The notes beneath the pieces are model-generated. The model searched no databases. It was not told the origin of the DNA and saw nothing but the letters and a program-made list of their open reading frames with translations. The position numbers and the translations under genes were made by a program. From NCBI GenBank assembly GCA_003134965.1, contig PLDA01000007.1:219003-283002 (forward strand): a stretch of 64,000 nucleotides of DNA, in the 5' to 3' direction. Origin of the DNA: Vulcanimicrobium winogradskyi. Its GTDB lineage: Bacteria; Vulcanimicrobiota; Vulcanimicrobiia; Vulcanimicrobiales; Vulcanimicrobiaceae. This document shows, one piece after another, positions 1 through 8,134 of the stretch (positions are counted from its first letter, which is position 1; every line of letters begins with the position of its first letter).

Positions 1-2
1 CG

Positions 3-80
3 CCCGCCCGCACGTGGCGCGCGACGCTGCCGATCCTCATCACCGTCGCGGTCGTCTTGGTCCTCGCCGTTCGGCTCTGA
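3..80 (+). CDS. C-terminal end of a membrane protein (partial)
   Basis: Only the last 25 codons of this gene lie in the window, running in from the left edge to the TGA at 78-80. The visible peptide ends in LPILITVAVVLVLAVRL, a hydrophobic stretch long enough for one membrane helix followed directly by the stop, so the protein probably has a C-terminal transmembrane anchor. The stop faces the stop of the next gene with a 5-bp gap (convergent pair). Nothing more can be said about its function. Confidence 0.5.
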   Translation, partial: PARTWRATLPILITVAVVLVLAVRL

Positions 81-85
81 GCCCT

Positions 86-1129
86 TCAGAACACGGGGAT
101 GATGTCTTCGGGGCCGATGTGGCCGACGTCGACGCCGTCGAGGTCGAGCTCGGGGATCGCGGGGAACTCGATCCCCCACTCACCGACGATCGCGCGCACG
201 CGCGCCAGCGCCGTCTTCCAGTTTTCCGCCTGCTCGTCGTAGGTCAGCACGCCGAGTCCCGCGTCGCGCGCGTGCTGCACGAGCACGCGATGGTTCGGGA
301 GAAAATAGTCCGGGATATCCCAGAACTGGTTCGGCGGCTCCCACAGGATCATGCTGAGGAACACGAAGCCCGCGCGCAGCTGCTTCGTGATCATCGTCTT
401 GTACTCGTCGGAGAGTCCGGGCCAGTCGCGCTCGAGCACGGTCAGGCAGATCGCGAGGTGGCGCGCTTCGTCCTGTCCGACCTTCTTGAAGATCTCCTTG
501 AAGAGCGGGTGCGTCGCTTTCTTCGACATCCCGAAAAAGAGCGTCGACGACGCGACCTCGCCCATCATGAACGAGGTGAACAGAACGCTCAGCGGATACT
601 TCGCGAGCGAGGCGCTGTAGCCAGACCAATACCGGCCGCCGTTGTGATAGAGCCAGCCGATGTTGTTCTGCGCGGCTTTCGCGAGATCGCTGGTGGCCGC
701 GAAGTCCAGCGGCCCGCCCGGCACCAGCTTCTGAATCGCGCGCTGGCAGACTTCCTCGTGGTTCATCTCATCGTGCGTGATCGAGAAGAAGCACTTGCGG
801 ATCGGATCCTCCTGATGCGTCTCGAACGCGTGGATCGTCGCCTTCGCGAACACGGCCGGACCCGAGCCGTCGAAGTTCGCGAGCACCGCGTACCAGTACA
901 TGATCCCGAGCCGCTGCTCTTCGGTGAAGTCCTCGGCGCGCAGTTCGTCCCACAGAAAGTCGGACGGGTTCCAGACGTGCCGCTTCGAGCGCTCGTAAAG
1001 CTCGGCGAGCTTCGGCGTCTCGACGCGCCACTCCATCGGAAAGATGTTGGGCTGCGGGACTTCCGGATACGGTGTGAACCCTTCGGTCGGGACGACGAGC
1101 CGGTTCTGGTTCGGCGCGGTCATGGCCAT
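86..1129 (-). CDS. ferritin-like diiron protein, R2-like oxidase family
   Basis: A 347-residue protein with the four-helix diiron carboxylate pattern of ribonucleotide reductase R2 and R2-like ligand-binding oxidases. Two ExxH motifs are visible, EMNH around residues 121-124 and EARH around 221-224; Glu191 (GEVASS) and acidic residues around 86-108 could supply the remaining ligands. Length fits the R2-like family. No class I nucleotide reductase large subunit is nearby, so an oxidase role is more likely than a nucleotide reductase subunit; the substrate cannot be read from sequence. The start is ATG at 1129; a second ATG lies two codons in. Upstream are an AGGGAGAGG Shine-Dalgarno-like stretch, a promoter and a TetR-type palindrome. 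The gene stands alone, convergent with the partial gene to its left. Confidence 0.8.
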   Translation of the reverse strand: MAMTAPNQNRLVVPTEGFTPYPEVPQPNIFPMEWRVETPKLAELYERSKRHVWNPSDFLWDELRAEDFTEEQRLGIMYWYAVLANFDGSGPAVFAKATIHAFETHQEDPIRKCFFSITHDEMNHEEVCQRAIQKLVPGGPLDFAATSDLAKAAQNNIGWLYHNGGRYWSGYSASLAKYPLSVLFTSFMMGEVASSTLFFGMSKKATHPLFKEIFKKVGQDEARHLAICLTVLERDWPGLSDEYKTMITKQLRAGFVFLSMILWEPPNQFWDIPDYFLPNHRVLVQHARDAGLGVLTYDEQAENWKTALARVRAIVGEWGIEFPAIPELDLDGVDVGHIGPEDIIPVF

Positions 1130-1149
1130 CTGCGTGCGATCCTCTCCCT

Positions 1150-1199
1150 ACCAAATGGTCGGTTTGCGTGAGTATACCCCGCCGGGGCCTCCGGAACAA
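1150..1199 (-). promoter_or_regulatory. promoter and TetR-type operator for the diiron gene
   Basis: On the minus strand TTGTTC (1199-1194), a 17-bp spacer and TATACT (1176-1171) form a good housekeeping promoter. Immediately downstream lies ACCGACCATTTGGT (1163-1150), an imperfect palindrome of the ACCGACC/GGTCGGT type bound by many TetR-family regulators, placed where a bound protein would block initiation. A TetR gene sits about 1.4 kb away at 2514-3101 and is an obvious candidate, but the link is inference. Confidence 0.6.
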
Positions 1200-1261
1200 C
1201 CGGGAGATCGCGGGATTCTGACGGAACGCCGGGCGAGGCAGGCAGCCGCTCGAAGGGATGC

Positions 1262-1921
1262 ATGATGGTCAACGGGATCGACGTCTCCGCGTACCAGCCG
1301 AACGTCAATTTCAGCCAGGTCCACGACGCCGGGTACTCGTTCGTCTACGTCAAGGCAACCGAATCGACGAACTACACGTCGGCCGTGTTCGCGAGCCAGT
1401 GGCAGGGCGCGGCGGCGGCCGGGATGCTGCGCGGGGGCTACCACTTCTTCGATTTCAACGCCGACCCGGCGCAGCAGGCACAGTACTTTCTCGCGGTCTG
1501 CCCGCCCACGAAGGGGGCGCTCCCCCCGATGCTCGATCTCGAGACGACGAGCGGCGTGCCGGCCGCAAACGAAAACGTCGCCAACGTGGCGACCTTTCTG
1601 CACGCGGTCGAGCGCGAGACCGGGGTGCGGTGCGTGCTCTACGTCAACGACGGTTGCTGGTCGGGGACGCTCGGCGCGACGACGGATTTCTCGGGGCATC
1701 CGTTCTGGGCGCCCTCGTACCTCGGCGGGGTGACGGCGCCCCCGCCGCAGGGCAACACACCACCGATCATGCAGCCGCCTCCGCCGCAGATCACCGCCTG
1801 GAGCACGTGGACCTTCTGGCAGTACAGCCAGAGCGGCGTGGTCGCCGGCATCGACGGCGGCGTCGACCTCGACGTGTTCAACGGGTCGCTCCCCGCGCTG
1901 CAGGCACTCTGCCAGAAGTAG
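1262..1921 (+). CDS. glycoside hydrolase family 25 lysozyme-like protein
   Basis: A 219-residue single-domain GH25 (1,4-beta-N-acetylmuramidase) protein. The N-terminus carries the family signature GIDVSAYQ at residues 5-12, the catalytic strand LDLE is near residues 91-94 (Asp92 and Glu94 as the DxE pair), and the C-terminal part has the WQYS...GVDLDVF pattern typical of the last barrel strands. No signal peptide is visible, so export would need a holin-like or non-classical route, as for phage endolysins; a proline-rich loop (PPPQGNTPP) interrupts the distal half. ATGs at 1262 and 1265 are both usable. No other phage gene is nearby. Family assignment is firm, target cell wall unknown. Confidence 0.85.
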   Translation: MMVNGIDVSAYQPNVNFSQVHDAGYSFVYVKATESTNYTSAVFASQWQGAAAAGMLRGGYHFFDFNADPAQQAQYFLAVCPPTKGALPPMLDLETTSGVPAANENVANVATFLHAVERETGVRCVLYVNDGCWSGTLGATTDFSGHPFWAPSYLGGVTAPPPQGNTPPIMQPPPPQITAWSTWTFWQYSQSGVVAGIDGGVDLDVFNGSLPALQALCQK

Positions 1922-1972
1922 CGGTCGAATCGAACAGGTGTTCGATTACGGCAGTCGAAGACCGCGCGTCCG

Positions 1973-2167
1973 ATGGAACCGCACGAACGCTTCCGCCCTG
2001 ACCCGGCCACCGTCCCGCCGAGCCTCCACGAGGTGCAGCGCCAGATCGAACGCCTGGATCGCGAGGACCGGGCGATGCTGCGCCCGTGGATCCTCGCCCG
2101 CTACGACGTGCGCGGCTATCGTTCGACCGGCGTCGTCCAGCCGGCCGACGCGCCGTGCAGGCCGTGA
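1973..2167 (+). CDS. small hypothetical protein upstream of XRE regulator
   Basis: A 64-residue charged protein rich in Arg, Asp and Glu with no signal peptide or membrane segment. It begins with ATG at 1973, 51 bp after the lysozyme stop, and ends 6 bp before the ATG of the HTH gene, which suggests co-transcription with that regulator. The central part (LDREDRAMLRPWILARYDVR) looks like a short amphipathic helical segment. I recognise no family. The spacing and charge pattern favour a real gene, but it is short and GC-rich, so chance cannot be excluded. Confidence 0.45.
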   Translation: MEPHERFRPDPATVPPSLHEVQRQIERLDREDRAMLRPWILARYDVRGYRSTGVVQPADAPCRP

Positions 2168-2173
2168 CGCCGG

Positions 2174-2506
2174 ATGCTTGCGAGCACCGTGCTGCGCGTG
2201 GAAAGCTTCGGCGAACGGCTGCGCCGACTGCGCGTCGCGCGCGGCGTCAGCTGCGCGCAGCTCGCGCATCGGGTCGGCGTGACGGAAGGCGCGATCCGGC
2301 AGATGGAGAGCGGTCAGACGAAGATGGCGAGCTTCGTCATCGGGCTGCGCCTCGCGAAAGAGCTCGGGACCGGTGCGTGGCACCTCGCCAACGGCGTGCC
2401 CGACGATGCCGAACCACAGACCGGCCCCGACGCCATCGCGCTGCGCGTCCGCGCGCTGGAAGACCGCATCTCGCTGCTGATCGGCGAACGCGCCCGCGGG
2501 TCGTAG
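2174..2506 (+). CDS. XRE-family helix-turn-helix regulator
   Basis: A 110-residue protein with an N-terminal Cro/CI-type HTH: FGERLRRLRVARGVSCAQLA followed by HRVGVTEGAIRQMESGQTKM, about residues 12-55, matching the helix pattern of XRE domains. The remaining half contains a predicted helical tail (ALRVRALEDRISLLIGERAR) that may serve dimerisation. It lies 6 bp after the preceding small ORF and is convergent with the TetR gene (7-bp gap). The target is unknown. Confidence 0.8.
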   Translation: MLASTVLRVESFGERLRRLRVARGVSCAQLAHRVGVTEGAIRQMESGQTKMASFVIGLRLAKELGTGAWHLANGVPDDAEPQTGPDAIALRVRALEDRISLLIGERARGS

Positions 2507-2513
2507 CCGTCGC

Positions 2514-3101
2514 TCAGCGCGAGGTGATCCCGTCGAACGCGATCGCCACCACCGCGCGCGCGATCGCGCCGCGCGTCAGGTTTCCGCTGCGGTACCACTC
2601 GACGACGGAATTCGACATTCCGAAGATGAGCCGCGCGGTCAGGCGAGGGTCAATGTCGCCGCGCACGTCGCCGTCGCGCTGCGCCTGGGTGATGATCTCG
2701 GTTACGACGCGGTCGAACGCGCGCCGGCGGTCGACGGCGTTGCGCTCGCTCTTCGACGTACCGTGAATGCGGAACAGCACCGTCAGTTCCGGGAGCAGGT
2801 GCAGGGTGGTGTCGGCGACGCGCTCGACGATGTGCCGCAGCCGGCTGGCGGCCGTCCCTTCGCGCGCGGCCGGCTCGTCGAGGATCGCGAACAGCGCGTC
2901 GAGCGCGCGGCCGAGCCCGCGTTCGAGCAGCGCTTCCTTTCCGCTAACGTGGTGGTAGATCGACGCTTTGGTGATCCCCGCCGCGCGCGCGACATCGTCC
3001 ATCGACGCGCCGTCGTAGCCGCGCTCAGCGAAGACGCGCAGGGCGACGTCGGTCAGCGAGTCGATGTCGTACGGCTTGCGCGGTTCCATCGCAACGATCA
3101 C
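2514..3101 (-). CDS. TetR-family transcriptional regulator
   Basis: A 195-residue protein with a TetR N-terminal DNA-binding domain (ALRVFAERGYDGASMDDVAR then AAGITKASIYHHVSGKEALL, about residues 21-60) and an all-helical ligand-binding C-terminus. The GTG start at 3101 overlaps the TGA of the upstream 3.2-kb gene (GTGA), implying translational coupling; the ATG four codons downstream (MEPRKPYD) is an alternative and is where many TetR proteins begin. The organisation suggests it is expressed from the promoter of the large secreted protein. A TetR-like palindrome precedes the diiron gene at 1150-1163 and could be its target. Confidence 0.85.
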   Translation of the reverse strand: MIVAMEPRKPYDIDSLTDVALRVFAERGYDGASMDDVARAAGITKASIYHHVSGKEALLERGLGRALDALFAILDEPAAREGTAASRLRHIVERVADTTLHLLPELTVLFRIHGTSKSERNAVDRRRAFDRVVTEIITQAQRDGDVRGDIDPRLTARLIFGMSNSVVEWYRSGNLTRGAIARAVVAIAFDGITSR

Positions 3102-6100
3102 GGCGACGGCGTCGGTGCGACGATGATTGCATGTGCCGGCAGATCGAGCCTGCGCATCCCGATCGTCCTGCTGAACGCCGTGCCCAAGACCGCCGAGATG
3201 CGCGCGTACGCCGCGCCGACGTCCGGTTTCAGCGCGTCGAGTGCGGCCTGGTGCTGTTCGAACGGCGGCTGCAGGTTGCCGCCGAACGGGCCCGTCAGCC
3301 CGAAGACGCGCTCGCGAATCCGGTCGGGGCGGCCGATCGAGTCCTCGTCGTGGAGCGAGTTCGACGAGAGCTCGTCGCGCAGCGCGGTGAGCGCGGCACG
3401 CTCGCCGGGCGCCGGGTGGTGCTTCAACCGGCGGTCGATCTCGTTGAGCGCTTTGTCGATCCCGTCGATCCAGCCGTACAGCGTCGCGAGGTAGGCGTGC
3501 CGCGCCACGCGCTGCTCCGGGGTGAACGGGCTGAACGGATCGTCGACGAGCGCGAACTGCTGCTCGTAGACGTTCGCACCGGCGTGGAGGCGCGCGGTGT
3601 AGCGTCCCGGCAGCGCCTCGGCGCCCTCGGTGGGACCGGCGTTCTGGAACGAGGTACCGAGCCAGCGGGTGGGACCGTTCTCATTACCGCTCCAGGTGAT
3701 CCGGTTGAGCCCGCGGTCGTTGCTGACGAAGAACTTCGCGCGCGGGTCTTTCGGCGGATCGGCGGGATCGAACGGCACGCCGCCTCGCAGGGTGCGCACC
3801 ACCTTGCCGTTCGCGTCGACGATCTCGAACCACGGCCGCGCCGTCGCCTTCGTGCGCTGGTAGAACGTCAGCACGGCGCCGCTCGGCGCATTGGGCCCGG
3901 AGAACTGGTTGGCTGGCAGCGAGTTGCCGTCGCCGGTTTCGACCGACGGCCAAGCCGCCCAGAGCGTCGCCTCGCGAACCGGGAAGAACTGCACGCCGGC
4001 GCGGCGCGCCGCGGCGAGTTGCTGCAGCGCTGCGAGATCGTCGAGGACGTAGAACCCGCGCCCGTGCGTCGCGATCAGCAGGTCGTTCGCCGCCGGATGC
4101 ACGTGGATGTCGTAGACCGGAACGACCGGGAAGCCGGCCCGCAGCCGCTCCCAGCGTCCGCCGCGGTCGTACGAGATCCACAGCGCGTTCTCGGTGCCCG
4201 CGTAGAGCAGGTTCGGCTCGCGGGGATCCTGCCGGATCACGCGGACCGGCGCGTTCGCGGGCAGATTGGCGGAGATCGAGCGCCACGTCGCTCCGTAATC
4301 GTCGGTGACGAACGCGTACGGCCGGAAGTCGCCGAGATCGTGGCGGTCGAGCAGCGTGAACGCCGTCCCGGCCGCATGCGGGCCGGCCTCGATCACCTCG
4401 ACGCGGCCGTACTTCGGCCAGCCGCGCGGCGTGACGCCGGTCCAGTGCGCGCCCCCGTCGCGGGTGACGTGCACGAGCCCGTCGTCGGTGCCGACCCAGA
4501 TCACGTTCGCGTCCTTCGGAGAGGGCGCGATCGCGAGCGTCGTATCGTAGTACTCGGCGCCCGAGACGTCGAGGTTGATCGTCCCGCCCGACGCGCGTTG
4601 GTGCTGTTTCTCGTTGCGCGTCAGATCGGGGCTGATCGGCGCCCAGTGCCGGCCGCGGTCGGTGGTCATGAACACGACGTTGCCGCCGAAATAGGCGACG
4701 TGCCCGTCCTGCGGGGAGAACGCGAGCGGCGCGTTCCAGTTGAAGCGGTACGGCGACTCCGCGAGCGAGGCCGACGACGTGAACACGTCGCGCGGATACG
4801 GCGAGACGTCGACGCTCTGGCGCGCGGTCCGGTCGTAGATGCCGAGCACGCCGTCCTGGGTGTTCGTCCAGACGAAGTTCGGATCCGACGGATCGGGGAT
4901 CGCATACATGCCGTCGCCGCCCGCGATCGCGAACCAGTCGCGGTTCATCAGACCGATCCCGTTGCGCGCGGTCGTCGGCGCGCACCACGAGCTGTTGTCC
5001 TGCAGGCCGCCGCAGATCAAATACGGCTTCTCATCGGAGAATCCGACGTGGTAGATCTCCGCGAGCGGGATGCGGTCGAGGAACGCCCACGAGTCGCCGC
5101 CGTTGCGGCTGAGGATCACGCCGCCGTCGTTGCCCTCGAGGATCCGCGTCCCGTCGGCCGACCACCACAGCGCGTGGTTGTCGACGTGCACGGAGCCGGT
5201 GAGGTGCTTCCAGGTCCGGCCACCGTCTTTCGAGAGCGTCAGGTACATCGAGACGGCGATGATGCGCTTCTCGTTCCGCGGATCGACGGCGAGGTGACTG
5301 AAGTAGAACGGACGCTGTTCGGGTGTCGTGTCGCTCGAGACGCGGCGCCAGGTGTCGCCGCCGTCGTCGGAACGCCAAATCGTCCCCTGTTTCGACTGCA
5401 CGACCGCGTAGACGCGCTGCGGATCGCGCGGCGCGACCGCGACGCCGATACGTCCGAGCGTATCGGTCGGGAAGCCGTGACCTTGGATCTTCGCCCAGCT
5501 CCGGCCACCGTCGCGCGAACGGTACAATCCGTCGGCGGCACCGCCGCTGGTCGCGATCCACGGCTGTCGCCGGAACTGCCAGATCGCCGCGAAAATCGTC
5601 TGCGGCTGCCTCGGACTCCACGCCAAATCGGCGGCGCCGCTCGACGGTCCGACGTAGAGCGTCTTCGCCCAGTTGCGGCCACCGTCGTCGGTGACGTAGA
5701 CGCCGCGCGACGTGCTGTCCTTCCAGGGGTCGCCGAGTGCCGCGACGATCGCGCGCTTGGGGTTCTTCGGATCGACCAGAATCTTCGAAATCAGCGCGGT
5801 ATCGGCCAAACCGGCATGCGTCCAGTGCTTCGCACCGTCGCGGGTGAGCCACACGCCGTCACCATACGAGACGTCGTTGCGCGGATTCGCTTCACCGGTG
5901 CCGACCCACACCGTCTTGTCGTCGCTCGGTGCGATCGAGATCGCGCCGATCGCGCCGAATTTCGACGCCGCGTCCCACACCGATTGAAACGACGCGCCGC
6001 CGTCGGTCGACTTGAACACGCCGCCGCCGGCGCCGCCGGCGTAGTACAGCGCCGGATCGCGGTCGCTGCCCGCGACCGCCGCGACGCGTCCGCCCGACGT

Positions 6101-6286
6101 CGCCGGGCCGATCGCGCGAAACTTCACGCCGTCGGTGTCGGGGCCGGGTGACGGGGTGATCGCCGGCTTCGGCCCCGGCTTGCGGGGCGAAGCGGGCGTC
6201 CCCGGGACCGGCGCCGCGTACGCGGCGACCGAAGACGAAAGCGCCGCAGCCAGCACGGCGGCGGCGACGCAAGAGCCGGCACGCAT
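3098..6286 (-). CDS. large secreted VPS10/BNR-type beta-propeller protein
   Basis: A roughly 1062-residue exported protein. It starts with a signal peptide (MRAGSCVAAAVLAAALSSS, cleavage near AYA) followed by a Pro-rich linker. The ATG at 6286 is preceded by GGAAGAG at good spacing; a GTG nine codons upstream at 6313 is the longer alternative. At least ten Asp-box/BNR repeats are visible, for example STDGGASF, TDDGGRNW, SRDGGRSW, SDDGGDTW, SKDGGRTW, SRNGGDSW, TRDGGAHW, TDDYGATW and SYDRGGRW, giving one or two sortilin-like propellers over about residues 60-750. The last 300 residues are different and may hold a beta-sandwich. Such proteins are annotated as glycosyl hydrolases or sortilin-like; no catalytic residue can be assigned. 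Its stop overlaps the TetR start. Confidence 0.8.
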   Translation of the reverse strand: MRAGSCVAAAVLAAALSSSVAAYAAPVPGTPASPRKPGPKPAITPSPGPDTDGVKFRAIGPATSGGRVAAVAGSDRDPALYYAGGAGGGVFKSTDGGASFQSVWDAASKFGAIGAISIAPSDDKTVWVGTGEANPRNDVSYGDGVWLTRDGAKHWTHAGLADTALISKILVDPKNPKRAIVAALGDPWKDSTSRGVYVTDDGGRNWAKTLYVGPSSGAADLAWSPRQPQTIFAAIWQFRRQPWIATSGGAADGLYRSRDGGRSWAKIQGHGFPTDTLGRIGVAVAPRDPQRVYAVVQSKQGTIWRSDDGGDTWRRVSSDTTPEQRPFYFSHLAVDPRNEKRIIAVSMYLTLSKDGGRTWKHLTGSVHVDNHALWWSADGTRILEGNDGGVILSRNGGDSWAFLDRIPLAEIYHVGFSDEKPYLICGGLQDNSSWCAPTTARNGIGLMNRDWFAIAGGDGMYAIPDPSDPNFVWTNTQDGVLGIYDRTARQSVDVSPYPRDVFTSSASLAESPYRFNWNAPLAFSPQDGHVAYFGGNVVFMTTDRGRHWAPISPDLTRNEKQHQRASGGTINLDVSGAEYYDTTLAIAPSPKDANVIWVGTDDGLVHVTRDGGAHWTGVTPRGWPKYGRVEVIEAGPHAAGTAFTLLDRHDLGDFRPYAFVTDDYGATWRSISANLPANAPVRVIRQDPREPNLLYAGTENALWISYDRGGRWERLRAGFPVVPVYDIHVHPAANDLLIATHGRGFYVLDDLAALQQLAAARRAGVQFFPVREATLWAAWPSVETGDGNSLPANQFSGPNAPSGAVLTFYQRTKATARPWFEIVDANGKVVRTLRGGVPFDPADPPKDPRAKFFVSNDRGLNRITWSGNENGPTRWLGTSFQNAGPTEGAEALPGRYTARLHAGANVYEQQFALVDDPFSPFTPEQRVARHAYLATLYGWIDGIDKALNEIDRRLKHHPAPGERAALTALRDELSSNSLHDEDSIGRPDRIRERVFGLTGPFGGNLQPPFEQHQAALDALKPDVGAAYARISAVLGTAFSRTIGMRRLDLPAHAIIVAPTPSP

Positions 6287-6372
6287 CGCGGCGCTCTTCC
6301 GAGCCCACGGCACCGTTCCCCGCCCGACCGCGCGGTAGGGGCGGGCTCGCAGCCGCCGGAAGCCTGCCCGCG

Positions 6373-7383
6373 ATGGCGCTCAGCACCTCGGCCGGAAACG
6401 AGCTCTCTCGCGACCAGCTGCTCAAGCTCTACCGCGACATGCTCACGCAGCGCGCGGTCGATACGCGCGGCTTCCAGCTCAACCGCCAGGGCAAGATCGG
6501 GATCGCGATGGGCTCGGAAGGGCACGAGGCGGCCCAGGCGGGGGCCGGGCTCGCCTTCGAGCGCGGCAAGGATCTGCTCTACCCGTACTATCGCAACACC
6601 GGCATCGTGCTCGCCTGCGGCTTACCGCTGGTCGACGTGTTCCGCTCGCAGCTCGCCCGCGCGCAGGACACCTCCGGCGGCCGCTCGATCATCAACCACG
6701 TCACCGCGAAGGCGCTCGGGATCGCGACGATCTCCTCGATCATCGCCGCGCAGTGCACGCACGCCGTCGGCGCAGCCTGGAAGCTCAAGTACCGCAACGA
6801 ACGCGACCGCGTCGTGTTCTGCCAATTCGGTGAGGGCGCGACCTCGCAAGGCGAGTGGCACGAAGCGCTGAACTTCGCCGCCGTCCACACGCTGCCGGTG
6901 ATCTTCCTGTGCGAGAACAACGAGTGGGCGATCTCGACGCACATCAGCAAGCAGATGCGCGTCCCCACCATCGCGACGCGCGCCGCGGCATACGGGATCC
7001 GCGGCGTGACCGTCGACGGTTTCGATCCGATCGCGGTCTACACGGCGGTGAGCGAAGCGCGCGCCCACGCGGCGGCGGGACACGGCCCGGTCCTGGTCGA
7101 GTCGAAGTGCTACCGCTTCCTCTCGCACACGACCGACGACGACGACCGCACCTATCGCACGCGCGACGAGGTCACCGGACACCGGCCGGACGACCCGGTG
7201 CCCAAGTTCGAGCGCTATCTGCTGGAGCGCGGCGCACTCACCGACGACGACGTGAAGGCGATCAGACGCGAGATCACCGACCTGGTGAACCGCACGACCG
7301 ACGAAGTCGAAGCCGAACCGTACCCCGACGCGAAGTCGCTCTACGGCAACACCTACGCCGGCCCCGACGACGCCTGGGTGTGA
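6373..7383 (+). CDS. 2-oxoacid dehydrogenase E1 component, alpha subunit
   Basis: A 336-residue thiamine-diphosphate-dependent E1-alpha subunit of the branched-chain/2-oxoisovalerate type. The ThDP-binding motif runs from GEGATSQGEWHEALN to CENNEWAIS (the GDGx25-30NN pattern with Glu in place of Asp). The phosphorylation-loop region SHTTDDDDRTYR is also typical of BCKDH E1-alpha. Reaction: decarboxylation of a 2-oxoacid with transfer to lipoyl-E2. Oddly, no E1-beta or E2 follows; the only E1-beta and E2 in the window (54.8-57 kb) lie beside their own E1-alpha. It is probably a stand-alone subunit whose partner is encoded elsewhere. Confidence 0.85.
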   Translation: MALSTSAGNELSRDQLLKLYRDMLTQRAVDTRGFQLNRQGKIGIAMGSEGHEAAQAGAGLAFERGKDLLYPYYRNTGIVLACGLPLVDVFRSQLARAQDTSGGRSIINHVTAKALGIATISSIIAAQCTHAVGAAWKLKYRNERDRVVFCQFGEGATSQGEWHEALNFAAVHTLPVIFLCENNEWAISTHISKQMRVPTIATRAAAYGIRGVTVDGFDPIAVYTAVSEARAHAAAGHGPVLVESKCYRFLSHTTDDDDRTYRTRDEVTGHRPDDPVPKFERYLLERGALTDDDVKAIRREITDLVNRTTDEVEAEPYPDAKSLYGNTYAGPDDAWV

Positions 7384-7437
7384 CGCCGGATCAGCGTGGG
7401 CTTGCGGTTATCCTTGCTGCATACGCGACCGATCGCG

Positions 7438-7905
7438 TCATGACGGGTGGGCCACCTGGTATACCGTCCAGACCAGAAATGCGATGGCGGCGAATGCCAG
7501 CGCCACGGTGAGCCGGTACGCCCATGCAAGCCGTCCCGCGGACGGCTGACGGCCCGTTACCGCGGCGCGGACCACGACCACGATGTTCGCGGCGGTGAGA
7601 ATGCTCACGAACGCGAGGAAGACGAGCGCCCCGACACTCAACTCCACGATCAGGGGAGACAGGGGACGGTTCGTTCGAGCGGCGGACAACGTCGTCAGCA
7701 TCGGCGATATCATCGCAATGGCCAACACGGCCGGCATGAACCAGAGATTTCGCCGAGGCCCGGGACCGATGAGCGCGCCGTCCGACCCGATTTGCAGCGC
7801 CATTCGCCGCGGCAATCGCGCGTAACCGACGGCCAACACGACGCTCGCCAGGGCGAGCGCTGCCGCCGCAATCGAGGCTGCCGCTACTCCGACGATGACC
7901 TGCAT
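7438..7905 (-). CDS. small integral membrane protein, DUF1648-like
   Basis: A 155-residue protein with four hydrophobic segments: residues about 2-25 (VIVGVAAASIAAAALALASV), around 50-70, 80-105 and 130-150. Between the first two lies LPRRMALQIGSDGALIGPGP, which resembles the LPxRIPxHFxxxG loop of DUF1648/SdpI-type membrane proteins. I chose the ATG at 7905 because a GGGG Shine-Dalgarno-like stretch precedes it and the open frame upstream is not hydrophobic. Convergent with the E1-alpha gene. Function unknown; the SdpI comparison is tentative. Confidence 0.6.
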   Translation of the reverse strand: MQVIVGVAAASIAAAALALASVVLAVGYARLPRRMALQIGSDGALIGPGPRRNLWFMPAVLAIAMISPMLTTLSAARTNRPLSPLIVELSVGALVFLAFVSILTAANIVVVVRAAVTGRQPSAGRLAWAYRLTVALAFAAIAFLVWTVYQVAHPS

Positions 7906-8134
7906 TCGTAATCCCCGTTCTGACCGGCCCAGTTCGTCAGGGACCGCGCCAAGCCATCCGGGAAGACCGCGTCCGTCGCATGGTATGATGGCGGCATGCT
8001 GAGCGTTCCGCCGTTCCGGGTCGCCCTCGGAGCTGCGCACGATCAACGAGCGCACGCGCGGCGTCCTCGAACGCCGCGCGGCGCAGTTGCCCCTGCCGCA
8101 GCGAATCGCCTTGCTCGAAGCGCTCGCCGCGTAG
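7906..8134. other. intergenic stretch with a possible gene remnant
   Basis: About 230 bp without a convincing gene. On the plus strand a frame ending at the TAG of 8132-8134 reads ELRTINERTRGVLERRAAQL then PLPQRIALLEALAA, which looks like a genuine amphipathic helical C-terminus, but it is only about 44 codons long back to an in-frame TGA and has no ATG, GTG or TTG start. It may be the tail of a decayed gene, or chance in GC-rich DNA. Confidence 0.3.

Noticed and set aside
3131..6151. 1006-codon open frame on the plus strand opposite the beta-propeller gene
   Set aside because: Its product is Arg/Asp/Val-rich with no family motif, the typical antisense shadow of a GC-rich gene; the minus strand holds a signal peptide and Asp-box repeats.
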